DNA from: Klebsiella pneumoniae
Lineage (GTDB): Bacteria > Pseudomonadota > Gammaproteobacteria > Pseudomonadales > UBA5518
Direction: 5' to 3'
NCBI GenBank assembly: GCA_945862145.1
Contig: CAMAXE010000003.1
Coordinates: 62,001-126,000 of the forward strand
DNA length: 64,000 nucleotides
A program made the position numbers and the translations under genes. This document shows, piece by piece, positions 24,810-34,611 of the stretch. The notes beneath the pieces are model-generated. The model worked only from the letters and a program-made list of their open reading frames with translations, was not told where the DNA came from and did not search any database. How positions within the stretch are numbered: the stretch's first letter is position 1; the number at the start of each line of letters is the position of its first letter.

Positions 24810-25697
24810 GTGTCCGCAATCAAGGCTATTGAGACCGATATTGGTCCGTCGCTTGCCGGGTTCAGCGCCCATTTATGGGCCTTGCGCGTGTCGCACCGGG
24901 TGTTTGATACGGGCGAGGGCCGGCAGGTGATCGTGGTGGGCTCGGAGCCGGACGCCCGGCTTGTGCGCGAGCACTTCCGGCGCTGGTCTGAGGGAACCCT
25001 TGAAGCGGCGGAGGCACTGGAAGCTCAGCGTCCCCGGGCGCGTCCCGGTTTTATGCTGATTGCGACGCTTCGGGGGGCGCCGGTGACGGCAGTCGCCGTG
25101 CTGCTCAGCCTCCTTGCAACGCTGCTTGTCTACGCCGATGACAACCTGCGCTGGCTCCACTGGCTCACCTTCACCGACATCCACCGCGCCGGCGGCCGCA
25201 TCCTGGTCGACAGCGCAAAGGCCACCTACGGGCGCGGCGAATACTGGCGCCTGATCACACCGGTGTTTTTGCACTTCGGCGCCCTGCATCTGGTGTTCAA
25301 CATGCTGTGGACCTGGGAGTTGGGACGCCGCCTGGAGCAGGCGCGGGGTCCCGCCACGCTTCTCGCTGTTCTGCTGCTGACCGGTGGTGGCGGCAACATC
25401 GCGCAGTTCCTCACGGATCGCGACGCGATGTTCGGCGGCATGTCGGGCGTGATTTACGGGCTGCTGGGTTATGCGTGGCTGTGGTCGCGGATCACCGGTG
25501 ATCCGCTGCTGCGGCTTCCGAGGGGGCTGCTGGGTTTCATGGTCGGCTGGCTTGTCATCTGCATGAGCGGCGTGGTCGAGGCGCTCGGGTTTGGGGCCAT
25601 CGCCAACTCCGCTCATGCCGCGGGTCTGGCGGTGGGAATGGCGCTAGGCCTGGGGGCGGGCTTGTTACACTCCCGACCTGAATCCCCGGCACACTGA
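24810..25697 (+). CDS. Rhomboid-family intramembrane serine protease
   Basis: A 295-residue protein with a GTG start. About 95 N-terminal cytoplasmic residues precede six or seven membrane segments. The catalytic Ser is in MFGGMSGVIYGLLGYAW and the His in NSAHAAGLAVG; the HLVFNMLWTWELG segment is the usual helix-2 oxyanion region. It should cleave membrane-protein substrates within the bilayer; the substrate is unknown. The extended N-terminal domain resembles the cytosolic domain of proteobacterial GlpG-like proteins. Confidence 0.92.
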   Translation: MSAIKAIETDIGPSLAGFSAHLWALRVSHRVFDTGEGRQVIVVGSEPDARLVREHFRRWSEGTLEAAEALEAQRPRARPGFMLIATLRGAPVTAVAVLLSLLATLLVYADDNLRWLHWLTFTDIHRAGGRILVDSAKATYGRGEYWRLITPVFLHFGALHLVFNMLWTWELGRRLEQARGPATLLAVLLLTGGGGNIAQFLTDRDAMFGGMSGVIYGLLGYAWLWSRITGDPLLRLPRGLLGFMVGWLVICMSGVVEALGFGAIANSAHAAGLAVGMALGLGAGLLHSRPESPAH

Positions 25698-25709
25698 GGC
25701 CCCGCGCGC

Positions 25710-25982
25710 ATGGACATCGAGGAGATCCTGCAGATCATGACGCCAGAGGTCCACGAGGGACTGCGGGACGCCGTGGAAACGGGGCGCTGGCCGGATGGCG
25801 TTCGTTTGAGCCGCGAGCAGCGCGAGGCCTGCATGCAGGCGGTCATCGCCTGGGATGCTCGCCACCTGCCGCCTGAAGACCGCGTCGGGCACATCGACCG
25901 CGGCAGCAAGGCCGAGGGCGCGCTCTGTGGTGACGGCGACGAGCCCGCGGTCATCCGCATCATCCGCGACCGCGGCCACTGA
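25710..25982 (+). CDS. DUF1315 (YeaC-like) protein
   Basis: A 90-residue acidic protein opening MDIEEILQIMTPEVHEGLRDAVETGRWPDG, the family signature, with LSREQREACMQAVIAWDA following. Function unknown. It is close to the DUF2797 and pepN genes, an order common in pseudomonads and relatives, which supports vertical inheritance. Confidence 0.85.
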   Translation: MDIEEILQIMTPEVHEGLRDAVETGRWPDGVRLSREQREACMQAVIAWDARHLPPEDRVGHIDRGSKAEGALCGDGDEPAVIRIIRDRGH

Positions 25983-25990
25983 GCGGCGAT

Positions 25991-26839
25991 ATGGAGATCG
26001 GCACCGGACCCTTGGGGAAAATGCGCACCGGGCTCGCCATCCCGGTTGCCTATGCCTTGCCACTCGGAGATCTACAGGTTCCGCTGGCTGATCACCTGGG
26101 CAGTCTGCTGCGCATCGAATTCCTCGGTGTGATCACCTGCAGCCACTGCGGGCGGCGCAGCAAGCGCAGTTTCGCGCAGGGCTACTGTTACCCGTGTTTC
26201 CAGCGCCTCGCGCAGTGCGACACCTGCATCGTCAAGCCCGAGACCTGCCACTTTCATGTGGGGACCTGCCGTGAGCCCGACTGGGCCGTCACGGCCTGCA
26301 TGGTTCCTCATATCGTGTATCTGGCGAACTCCTCGGGTCTCAAGGTGGGCATCACCCGGTCCACGCAGGTCCCGACCCGTTGGATCGATCAGGGCGCCAC
26401 CCAGGCCTTGCCGGTTCTCAGAGTGGCTTCGCGCCGGATATCGGGGCTGGCCGAGGTGCTGTTCGGCCAATCGGTGGCCGACAAGACGAACTGGCGCGCC
26501 ATGCTTGCAGGCCCCGCCGCGCCGGTCGACCTGCGAGCCGAGGCATTACGGCTGCTCGAGGCGCACCGTGCCGGCCTCGACAACCTGCGCCTGCAGTTCG
26601 GCGAGCGCAGTATCGAGACGCTTTCTGATGCCCCGCTCACCAGCATCGACTACCCCGTGCTCGAGTACCCGGTCAAACCGCAGTCGATAAACCTCGAAAA
26701 GACCCCGGTATTCGAGGGACGCCTCACCGGCATCAAAGGCCAGTACCTGATGTTCGGCAATCAAGTGCTCAACGTGCGCAATTTCGGCTCCTACCATGTG
26801 CGTCTGAGTCTCGCTGGTGGCGCCGCGGATGCGCTCTGA
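25991..26839 (+). CDS. DUF2797 zinc-binding protein
   Basis: A 282-residue protein with two CxxC pairs (CSHCGRR, CYPCFQRLAQCDTC), a CHFHVGTC motif and a GIY-YIG-like second half (HIVYLANSSGLKVGITRSTQVPTRWIDQGA). The cysteines suggest structural zinc, and the YLAN...KVGIT pattern resembles a GIY-YIG nuclease fold. Function is unestablished. Only 8 bp separate it from the DUF1315 gene. Confidence 0.85.
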   Translation: MEIGTGPLGKMRTGLAIPVAYALPLGDLQVPLADHLGSLLRIEFLGVITCSHCGRRSKRSFAQGYCYPCFQRLAQCDTCIVKPETCHFHVGTCREPDWAVTACMVPHIVYLANSSGLKVGITRSTQVPTRWIDQGATQALPVLRVASRRISGLAEVLFGQSVADKTNWRAMLAGPAAPVDLRAEALRLLEAHRAGLDNLRLQFGERSIETLSDAPLTSIDYPVLEYPVKPQSINLEKTPVFEGRLTGIKGQYLMFGNQVLNVRNFGSYHVRLSLAGGAADAL

Positions 26840-26884
26840 GTACCAGCCGCGCGCTCATCTGCCAGCTTTCGAGGACACGCCCGA

Positions 26885-29554
26885 ATGAAGGACCCTCAGC
26901 CCCGGGTGACCCGTCTCGCGGATTACCGTCCGCCTGCTTTCCTTGTCGATACCGTTGCGCTTCGCTTCGAGTTGGGCGATGAGGCCACGCTGGTGCATAG
27001 CCGCCTGGAGATCCGCCGCAATGCGCTCCACGGCGTTGAGGGCGCACCGTTGATCCTGAACGGACAAGGGCTCTCGCTGGTCTCCCTCGCGCTCGATGGT
27101 CGCCCGCTCGGCGCTGCCGAGTACCAGTGCGACCCCGACATGCTCTGCATCGCGCGCGTGCCGGATCAATGCGTGTTGGAGAGCACGGTGCGGATCGAGC
27201 CGCAGAAAAACACCGCTCTCGAAGGCCTCTACCGCTCGCGCGGCATGTTCTGCACCCAATGCGAGCCGGAGGGTTTTCGCCGGATCACGTTTTTTCCGGA
27301 TCGTCCCGATGTTCTCGCGCGCTTCACCACGGAGATCAGCGCCCCGCGTGCGGGCTTTCCGGTGCTGCTGTCCAACGGCAACGAGATCGCGCGCGGCGAC
27401 ACCGCCGATGGGCGTCACTGGGTCCGGTGGGAGGATCCCTTCCCCAAGCCGAGTTACCTTTTCGCGCTGGTCGCCGGTGACCTTGCCTCGTTGGACGATA
27501 CCTTTGTCACGCGCTCCGGGCGCCCGGTGACGCTCCGGATTTTCGTGGAGCGCAAGGATCTCGACAAATGCGCCTTCGGCATGGAGGCACTAAAGCAATC
27601 GATGCGCTGGGACGAGGAGGTCTACGGCCGTGAGTACGACCTCGACATCTTCATGATCGTGGCGGTCGACGACTTCAACATGGGCGCGATGGAAAACAAG
27701 GGATTGAATGTTTTCAACACCTCTTGCGTGCTGGCTCACCCGGATATCACAACGGATGCGGGCTTCCTGCGCATTGCTGGCGTCGTGGCACACGAGTATT
27801 TCCACAATTGGTCGGGTAACCGCGTCACTTGCCGCGACTGGTTCCAGCTCAGCCTGAAAGAGGGCTTCACCGTGTTCCGGGATGCGGAGTTCTCCGCGGA
27901 CGCAGGCGCCAGTGTGGTGCGTCGTATCGAGAACGTGGCGCTGCTGCGCACCGCGCAGTTCGCCGAGGATGGCGGTCCGCTGGCGCACCCGGTGCGACCG
28001 GATTCCTACCTCGAGATCAACAATTTCTACACGCTTACCGTCTACGAGAAGGGTGCCGAGCTGGTGCGCATGATCCGCGAGCTGATCGGCGCCGAGGCGT
28101 TCCGGCGCGGCTCGGATCTCTACTTCGACCGTCACGATGGCCAGGCAGTGACCACCGACGATTTCGTGCGCGCCATGGAGGATGCGAGCGGTCGTGATCT
28201 CGGCCAGTTCCGGCGCTGGTACACGCAAGCGGGCACGCCGGAACTCCGCTTCAGTGATGACTACGATCCCGCGACCGGGCGCTACCGCCTGCATGTGAGA
28301 CAGTCGTGTCCGCCCACGCCCGGGCAGCCACACAAGGAGCCGATGCATATCCCGTTGCGTCTCGGGCTGGTCGGCAGCAGTGCCGAGATCGCGTTTGCGC
28401 TGGAGGGCGGTGAGCGACACACCGAGCAGGTCTTGGAACTGCGCGAACGCGAAACCTGTTTCGTGTTTCCCGGCCTGCCCGAGCGCCCGGTGCCCAGCCT
28501 GCTGCGCGGCTTTTCCGCACCGGTCAAATTCAGCTACGACTACCGCAGCGCCGATCTCGAGCGGCTGATGCGTCTCGACTCCGACGGCTTCGCGCGCTGG
28601 GATGCGGGACAGACGCTGGCGCTGCGCGTGTTGCAGGCCCGTATCGCGGGCGAGGGCGGCTTCGCGCCGGATAGGGGGTTGGCCGGCGCGTTCCGCGCAC
28701 TGCTCGGGGACACCAGCGCTGATCCCGCCACCGTCGCACAGATGTTGGCGCTGCCGGCAGAGAGTTATCTCGGAGAACTCTCTGCGATCATCGATCCGCT
28801 GGCTATCCACGCGGCGCGTCAGGCCGAGCGGCGTGCGTTGGGGCGCGAACTGCGCAGCGAGCTGCTCGGGTGCTATCGCCGCCTGGTGCCGGAAGCCGCT
28901 TACCGGGTTGATCCGGCGCAGGTCGGCAGGCGCAGCCTGCGCAATGCCTGCCTGCACTATCTTGCACTCGCGGGTGATGAGGAGTGTCGAGCGCTCGCGG
29001 CCGCGCAGTACCGTGTTGCGGGCAACATGACCGATCGCCTGGCCGCGCTTACGGCGCTGGTGCAGGGCGACCCGGAGCCCGGGGCGAGCGGGGCGGCTGA
29101 ACTGCTTGCGGACTTCGAGGGTCGCTGGCGCCATGAGCCACTGGCACTCAACCTGTGGTTCAGCGTGCAGGCGCAGCGTCCTGCGGCCGGCGCTCTCGAG
29201 GATGTGCGCAGGCTGTTGCAGCACCCCGACTTCGAACTGCGAAACCCCAACCGGGTGCGCGCACTGATCGGTGCGTTCTGCAGCGGCAATCCGGCCGGTT
29301 TCCACCGTGCCGATGGGGCGGGTTATCGTTTTCTGGGCGACCAGGTGTCTGCGCTGGATTCTCTGAATCCGCAGGTCGCCGCGCGCTTGCTGGCGCCGCT
29401 CACGCGTTGGCGTCGTCACGTACCCGCGCACGCCAACGCCCTGCGTGCTGTGCTCGAATCGCTGCGTGCAGGACCCGCGCTGTCGCCAGACTGCTTTGAA
29501 GTGGTGAGCAAGAGCCTGGCCGCAGCTGACGTCGATGCCGAGGCCGGGGCCTAG
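26885..29554 (+). CDS. pepN: Aminopeptidase N (M1 family)
   Basis: An 889-residue zinc metallopeptidase that removes N-terminal residues from peptides in protein turnover. Visible are the exopeptidase motif MGAMENKGLN, the zinc site HEYFHNWSGNRVTCRDW with the third Glu ligand in LKEGFTVFRD, and the catalytic Tyr region in YEKGAELVRM. DUF3458-type C-terminal helical domains complete the protein. Length matches E. coli PepN (about 870). Sequence is intact throughout. Confidence 0.97.
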   Translation: MKDPQPRVTRLADYRPPAFLVDTVALRFELGDEATLVHSRLEIRRNALHGVEGAPLILNGQGLSLVSLALDGRPLGAAEYQCDPDMLCIARVPDQCVLESTVRIEPQKNTALEGLYRSRGMFCTQCEPEGFRRITFFPDRPDVLARFTTEISAPRAGFPVLLSNGNEIARGDTADGRHWVRWEDPFPKPSYLFALVAGDLASLDDTFVTRSGRPVTLRIFVERKDLDKCAFGMEALKQSMRWDEEVYGREYDLDIFMIVAVDDFNMGAMENKGLNVFNTSCVLAHPDITTDAGFLRIAGVVAHEYFHNWSGNRVTCRDWFQLSLKEGFTVFRDAEFSADAGASVVRRIENVALLRTAQFAEDGGPLAHPVRPDSYLEINNFYTLTVYEKGAELVRMIRELIGAEAFRRGSDLYFDRHDGQAVTTDDFVRAMEDASGRDLGQFRRWYTQAGTPELRFSDDYDPATGRYRLHVRQSCPPTPGQPHKEPMHIPLRLGLVGSSAEIAFALEGGERHTEQVLELRERETCFVFPGLPERPVPSLLRGFSAPVKFSYDYRSADLERLMRLDSDGFARWDAGQTLALRVLQARIAGEGGFAPDRGLAGAFRALLGDTSADPATVAQMLALPAESYLGELSAIIDPLAIHAARQAERRALGRELRSELLGCYRRLVPEAAYRVDPAQVGRRSLRNACLHYLALAGDEECRALAAAQYRVAGNMTDRLAALTALVQGDPEPGASGAAELLADFEGRWRHEPLALNLWFSVQAQRPAAGALEDVRRLLQHPDFELRNPNRVRALIGAFCSGNPAGFHRADGAGYRFLGDQVSALDSLNPQVAARLLAPLTRWRRHVPAHANALRAVLESLRAGPALSPDCFEVVSKSLAAADVDAEAGA

Positions 29555-29641
29555 CGTGAAGCGTCCGTCCGATGTTCCGGGCAAGCCCGCATTGCGGCGC
29601 CACCACCGGCCGCCGTCAGCGGTGATGATTCGCGCAACCTC

Positions 29642-29971
29642 GTGATCACGATCACCGCCAGGCAGCTGAACCCCGGCGTGCGCGTGGTAGCCCGCGCGCA
29701 CGAGGTGCGCAACATCGCAAAGATGCGCAAGGCCGCAAAGATGCGCAACGTCGCACAGACGCGCCAGGCCGGGGCCGATGACGTGATCTCGCCGGATTTC
29801 ACCGGCGGCATGCGGATCGCCTCCGCTATGATCAGACCCAACGTGGTTAATTTTCAGGACGAGATGCTGCGCTCAGAGGGTGGCTTGCGCGTCGAGGCTG
29901 GCCACGTGGTCATGGCGGGCGCGGAGGGTCGCGTCGAACTCGAGTCCCGGATCGCCGCGCTCAACGCCTGA
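29642..29971 (+). pseudogene. Remnant of a K+-channel RCK/TrkA-N domain
   Basis: A 109-codon frame with a clear piece of a regulator-of-K+-conductance domain: QLNPGVRVVARAHEVRNIAK, AGADDVISPDFTGGMRIAS and IRPNVVNFQDEMLRSEGGLRVE. The N-terminal pore and Rossmann start are missing, and the frame leaves the family after GLRVE. A stretch of about 12 extra residues (AAKMRNVAQTRQ) lies between MRK and AGADD and arises from an imperfect DNA repeat at 29717-29770. It converges with batD, overlapping its 3' end by 11 bp. Confidence 0.65.
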
Positions 29972-31709
29972 GCGCGGTGCCTGCAGGATCAGGGTAAAGA
30001 GGCGCCAGCGCCGCATCCTGTTTCGAACGCTGATTCTGTCCAGGCCGGTGTTTGCGCACGGCACCCAACAGTGCGCTTGCGTTCCATTGGCCGTGAGTGG
30101 CCGAGAATCGGCTTGCCATCAGCGCGTCGAGCGCTGCGGCGAATTCCGGCTCCGCGATCAGTCTGGCGATTTCCGCCAGCGAGTGGGGCGGTTTCGCTGC
30201 CCACCGTGCGCGTCCCCACGTGAGCAGATGCTCGGCCGCCTGTGCCGCATCTCCCGCATTGCAGGCGTGTTCGAGTGCGGCGAAGGCGGCTTTTTCGCCG
30301 CCGTGCCCCGCTGTTGCCCGGGATGCGTCGGTATCTTTGTGTGTTGTAAGGTGGCGACGAAGCCGCAGCCACTGCACACCAAAGAATGCAGCGAGCAGCA
30401 GGCTCGCTCCGGTAGCGGTCATCCAGAGTCTGGACGATGTAGCGCGCGACGCATCCTCACGGAGGCCCGCTTCCGGCGTGGAGAGTGTTGGTTGCGCGCT
30501 GCCGGCCACGATCTGTGCCTCATCCGGAGAGGCCGCTGGCGGCGCTGCGGAATCGGTGCCTCCCGAGCCGGAGGCGGGCAGGACGCGAATGATTTTCGCC
30601 GGCACCAGCGCCTCTTCAAAGCGGCCGTGCACGCTGTCCCACCACCGCACGCGCTGCTCGGGAAAGACGATATCACCCGATCGCTGAGGAATCACGGCCA
30701 CCCGCTGGATCCGCGTACCGGTGATGCCGTCGGTTGCTGCGGTATCGCTTAGCTCGGGCTGGTCGGCATAGAAACGCAGTCCCGGCAATTCGGGATCGGC
30801 GAGCGGTGGAATCTGCGCGCCGGTTAACCCGCCTGCCGTGATCGTGAGCATGCGTGTGGCCGACTCGCCCACCCGCAGGTACTCGGGGCTGCGATCCCAG
30901 GTCTCGACGATGCTGAACGAATGTGCCGGTATCCACGGCGCTGCGTTGTCTTCCGGCGGCAGCACTTGCAGCGTACCCGCCGCCGATCGCAGGCGCAGTT
31001 GCCGGGCGCCCGTATCGAAACGGTCGAACCAGGAATCGCCGCCGGTGTTGCCCTGGAATTGAAGCGAAGGGATCTGCAGTTCACCGCTTTTCTGGGGAAA
31101 CACGGCGTAGCGTCGCTCGAACACGCCAAAACGCCGCCCCTCGATCAGCTCCTCGTGACTGCCTTCGTCCAATTTGCGCACCACGGCTCCCGGGATTTCG
31201 AGCTCGGTCAGTGCTGCCCCCTGGCCGAGGTTCACCCCATGCATCAGTCGCACGGTGACCAGCAGCTGCTCTTGGACGTGTACGGAGGTGGTGTCGGGTA
31301 TCACCTCGAGGCTTATATCGCCTGAGGATGTGCGGCCCGGTGAGCGGTCGGCATCGACACGGATCATCAGGGCTTCGCTGGATTCCGCGCCGACCTCGAC
31401 TGGCGGTATCTGCAAGGTGCCTGCCCGCCGGGGCATGAGCACCACCACCCATTCGGTGAAGGACTCGTTGCCTGCCTGTGAGAGGCTGATGCGGTGATTG
31501 CGGCTGGTAGAGAGAATCTCGAAATCCTGTTTGAGAGGCTCCAGCACCGGCTGGTCTGAGCTTGATGCGCCATCTACCCGCAGCCGCAACTCGAAGGTCT
31601 CCGATTCACTCAGGCTGCTGCGGTCGGTGGCGGCGGTGACCGTCGCGAGCGCTTCCAGCGCGTGCAGGCCGAGCAGGAGGGCGATACAGCAGGTAATGCG
31701 CGCTCTCAC
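29961..31709 (-). CDS. batD: BatD-like oxygen-tolerance protein
   Basis: A 582-residue membrane-anchored protein: a signal peptide (MRARITCCIALLLGLHALEALA), several beta-sandwich repeats typical of BatD (LSESETFELRLRVDG, VPRRAGTLQIPPVEV-like and FPQKSGELQIPSLQF segments), one transmembrane helix (WMTATGASLLLAAFFGVQWL, about 435-455) and a cytoplasmic helical tail. GTG 31709 overlaps the batB/C stop by 4 bp. In Bacteroides and other bacteria Bat proteins contribute to aerotolerance or envelope stress; the exact role here is unknown. It is the last gene of the moxR-bat operon. Confidence 0.85.
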   Translation of the reverse strand: MRARITCCIALLLGLHALEALATVTAATDRSSLSESETFELRLRVDGASSSDQPVLEPLKQDFEILSTSRNHRISLSQAGNESFTEWVVVLMPRRAGTLQIPPVEVGAESSEALMIRVDADRSPGRTSSGDISLEVIPDTTSVHVQEQLLVTVRLMHGVNLGQGAALTELEIPGAVVRKLDEGSHEELIEGRRFGVFERRYAVFPQKSGELQIPSLQFQGNTGGDSWFDRFDTGARQLRLRSAAGTLQVLPPEDNAAPWIPAHSFSIVETWDRSPEYLRVGESATRMLTITAGGLTGAQIPPLADPELPGLRFYADQPELSDTAATDGITGTRIQRVAVIPQRSGDIVFPEQRVRWWDSVHGRFEEALVPAKIIRVLPASGSGGTDSAAPPAASPDEAQIVAGSAQPTLSTPEAGLREDASRATSSRLWMTATGASLLLAAFFGVQWLRLRRHLTTHKDTDASRATAGHGGEKAAFAALEHACNAGDAAQAAEHLLTWGRARWAAKPPHSLAEIARLIAEPEFAAALDALMASRFSATHGQWNASALLGAVRKHRPGQNQRSKQDAALAPLYPDPAGTALRR

Positions 31710-33589
31710 CGGTTCTCTCCTGCGGCCCGTTGGGCGGCCTCGTACTCGAATTTTCGCCGCAGCAGTGCTCCCGGATCATCGGGTACCTGTCGCAACCACT
31801 GCTCGACGGCCTGATCGGCTTCTGTTTCGCCGGCGGATTCGACCGCAACCTTGCCATCTGCCTGGTCTGACTCGCCGGCCTGCTCCTTGCCTGAGGGTGT
31901 CGCGCGTCCGGTTTTCGGATCGCCACCTGCGGCATTTTCATTTTGCGCCGCACCGTCTGCCGCGGATGGCTGCGCATCGTCTTTGCTGGTGTCGGTGGGG
32001 TCGGACTGGCGTTCCTTGGCCGCGTTCTGCGCCTGTTCCGATGCGGCATCGCCTGCCCCGGATTGTTTGCCGGCTTGTCCATCCTGCGGAGCGGATTTGG
32101 ACTGCTGATCTTCAGACGTTTGCGAAGGATCAGCGGTGGATTTTGCGTCCGGTCCGGCTGACGGCCGCTCTTGCTCGCCCTCCTTGCTGTCTTGCGAGGG
32201 CTGCTGCTGCGAGGATTGCTGCTGCCGGAGCAGATTCTCGACCAGTTGGCGGTTTGCTTTCGCATCCTCCATGTCGGGTTGGGCTGCGAGCGCGGCGTCG
32301 TAGGCTCCCAGTGCGTCCTCGAGCTTGCCGGCGCGCGCCAGTGCATTGCCGCGGTTGTAATCGGCGTCGGTTCCTTCACTGGCGGCAAAGGAGTCCGCGG
32401 CCGCCTGCCAGTTGCCGGCCTGGAACTCGGCGCTGCCACGCCAGGCAGGATTGCGAAAAAGCTCCGCCGCGCGCGCGGCATCACCTGCGGCGAGAGCCTG
32501 CGCTCCTTGCTGATCCTTGCGCAGCCACAGATCCTGCCACTCCAGCGCCATGGCGCGTGGCGCCGGCAGCGACAGGCACAGCGGCAGCAGGAGCAGCCAG
32601 CCCCGCCGGAAGCCCAAGGCGGCGAGCGGAAGCAGGGCGAGCGCTAACCACGGCGCGCGGTCTTGCCACTGGTCGTAGACGCGTTCGGCGCCTGCGCGCA
32701 GATCCGGGTTGGCCGCGATTCCCGCGGGTAGCAGTGCTGCGAGGTCTGCGTCGTCCGTGCTGATTTCGTGGAAACTCGCGCCCGCAAGCTGAGCGGCCTC
32801 CCGCATGCCATCGACGTCGAGCCGCGGGATCACGATGCCGCCGGCGGCATTCCGCGCGAAACCTCCTCCGGGCAAAGCCACCGGCGCACCCTCGCGCGTG
32901 CCCACCGCGAGCACCGCCAGCGAGATACCGCGATCGCGCAACAGCTTGGCGATGTCGCGCCCGTGTGCGGCGGTGAGGGCGTCTGTTGCGAGCAGCACGC
33001 GACCGTCGCTGCTGCCGGCGCCCTCCAGCAACGCGAGCGCAAGCCGAACCGCTGCCACCGGATCGCTGCCCGGCACCGGCATGATGGCCGGGTCCAGGGC
33101 CGGGAGCATCGCGCTCAGGGTGCCGGTGTCGTCCGAAAGCGGCGTCACCACGTGCGCATCCCCGGCATAGGCGATCAGGGCTGTGTAGGCATCGCGCCGG
33201 GTTGCCAGCAGATCGGTCAACTTGAACCGTGCACGTGCGAGCCGCGAGGGCGGCAGGTCCGCCGCCTGCATCGAGTCGCTCATATCCAGTGCGATCACCA
33301 AGGCATCGCCGCGGCGATGGACCGGTTCCGGCAGCCGTTCCCAGGCCGGGCCCGCGAGCCCGAGTACGGCGAGTGTCCAGCCTGCAGCCAGCAGAGCGAG
33401 CGGAAGGGCGCTGAGGCGAATCGTTTGCGGAAGGAGCAGCGCCGCGAGAAGTCGCGGCTCTATCACCCGGGCAAGCGCCGCCGATCCGTTGCTCCGGCGC
33501 AGGCTCCACCAGGCGAGAAGCAGCGCTGGCGGCAAGGCAATGAGCCAGAGCGGTCGCAGGAAATGAAAGTCCTGAAGCAGCGTGCTCAT
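31706..33589 (-). CDS. BatB-BatC fusion: von Willebrand A domain plus TPR protein
   Basis: A 627-residue protein. It has two N-terminal membrane helices (residues 12-80), a von Willebrand factor A domain (about 92-285) with an intact MIDAS DMSDS (102-106), another membrane segment near 315-345, TPR-like helices (FQAGNWQAAADSFAASEGTDADYNRGNALARAGKLEDAL, split over several repeats; about 365-445), and a long Gln/Ser/Asp/Lys-rich disordered tail. BatB and BatC are separate in Bacteroides but fused in many proteobacteria. It overlaps batA and batD by 4 bp each. Confidence 0.88.
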   Translation of the reverse strand: MSTLLQDFHFLRPLWLIALPPALLLAWWSLRRSNGSAALARVIEPRLLAALLLPQTIRLSALPLALLAAGWTLAVLGLAGPAWERLPEPVHRRGDALVIALDMSDSMQAADLPPSRLARARFKLTDLLATRRDAYTALIAYAGDAHVVTPLSDDTGTLSAMLPALDPAIMPVPGSDPVAAVRLALALLEGAGSSDGRVLLATDALTAAHGRDIAKLLRDRGISLAVLAVGTREGAPVALPGGGFARNAAGGIVIPRLDVDGMREAAQLAGASFHEISTDDADLAALLPAGIAANPDLRAGAERVYDQWQDRAPWLALALLPLAALGFRRGWLLLLPLCLSLPAPRAMALEWQDLWLRKDQQGAQALAAGDAARAAELFRNPAWRGSAEFQAGNWQAAADSFAASEGTDADYNRGNALARAGKLEDALGAYDAALAAQPDMEDAKANRQLVENLLRQQQSSQQQPSQDSKEGEQERPSAGPDAKSTADPSQTSEDQQSKSAPQDGQAGKQSGAGDAASEQAQNAAKERQSDPTDTSKDDAQPSAADGAAQNENAAGGDPKTGRATPSGKEQAGESDQADGKVAVESAGETEADQAVEQWLRQVPDDPGALLRRKFEYEAAQRAAGENR

Positions 33590-34611
33590 CGTGGCGCTCC
33601 GCGACGGTTGCCCGGGCTGAGGTGTCCGCGCAGGGTGCCGAGCGTGATCAGCACGGTGGCGAGGAATGCGGCCCCCAGTGGCCAGTGCGCGAGCGAGCTC
33701 ATGGGGCGGCGGGTGTCGGCCTCTTGCGCGACGGGTTCGAGACGGTCGAGTTCGGCGTAGATGGATTCGAGTTCCTGCCGGTCACGTGCGCGGAAGAAGC
33801 GTCCGCCGCTGATGGTGGCGATGTGGGAGAGCGTGTCCTCGTCCAGATCCGCCGAGGGGTTGATGCGTCGCGATCCGAACATGCCGCCCAGCAGGCCGGG
33901 CAACTCCATGCTCTCGGCACCGATGCCGATCGTGTAGATGCGCAGCCCCGATCGCGCGGCCAGATCGGCGGCCTCACGCGGGGGAATCTCGCCGGCGGTA
34001 TTGGCGCCATCGGTCATGAGAATAAGTACGCGGCTGCCTTCCGGGCGATCGCGCAGGCGCTTTACCGCGATGGCCAGCGCGTCGCCGATCGCGGTGTTGC
34101 GACCGGCAAAACCGATCTGCGCTTCCTCAAGCAGCCGGCTCACCGTCGGACGGTCGAAGGTGAGCGGCGCCTGCAGGTGTGCGCTGGAGCCGAAAAGTAT
34201 CAACCCGACCCGGTCGCCGTCGCGACGGCGCAGGAACTCGCCGGCCACCGACTTCACGACGCTCAGTCGATCGGCGGGACGGCCACCGAGCTCGAGATCG
34301 GCGGTTTCCATGCTCGCGGAAATATCTATCGCCAGCATGAGATCCCGCCCGGAGGCGGGCAGCGATACCTCGGCGCCGAGCCAACGTGGTCCGGTTGCGG
34401 CCAGCACCAGCAGCAGCCAGAGCAGCCACAGCAAGCCCATTCGCGCGCGCCTTAGGGTAGGTGAGCGGCTCTGGTGGCCGAGGCCCGCGACACCCGCCGT
34501 GGAGGGGAAATACAGTGCAGGCACACTTCCGCGCGCCGGTGGCAGCACCCTGCGCAGCAACCACGGCAGGGGCAGCGCGACGATCACCCACGGCAGCTGG
34601 AAATCGATCAC
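33586..34611 (-). CDS. batA: BatA-like von Willebrand A membrane protein
   Basis: A 341-residue protein. The GTG at 34611 overlaps the DUF4381 stop (GTGA) and gives the expected start MIDFQLPWVIVALPLPWLLRRV; the open frame extends further upstream but that part is antisense-like and not homologous. It has two N-terminal membrane helices, a VWA domain with MIDAS DISAS (96-100), FGSSAHLQAPLT, ILMTDGANTAG and IYTIGIGAE, and a C-terminal membrane helix. It probably forms a complex with the BatB-like protein, MoxR and the DUF58 protein. Confidence 0.9.
   Translation of the reverse strand: MIDFQLPWVIVALPLPWLLRRVLPPARGSVPALYFPSTAGVAGLGHQSRSPTLRRARMGLLWLLWLLLVLAATGPRWLGAEVSLPASGRDLMLAIDISASMETADLELGGRPADRLSVVKSVAGEFLRRRDGDRVGLILFGSSAHLQAPLTFDRPTVSRLLEEAQIGFAGRNTAIGDALAIAVKRLRDRPEGSRVLILMTDGANTAGEIPPREAADLAARSGLRIYTIGIGAESMELPGLLGGMFGSRRINPSADLDEDTLSHIATISGGRFFRARDRQELESIYAELDRLEPVAQEADTRRPMSSLAHWPLGAAFLATVLITLGTLRGHLSPGNRRGAPR

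Noticed and set aside
27590-29701. 703-codon open frame antisense to pepN
   Set aside because: pepN has complete M1-peptidase motifs on the other strand; the antisense frame shows no family features and is a product of high GC third-position bias.
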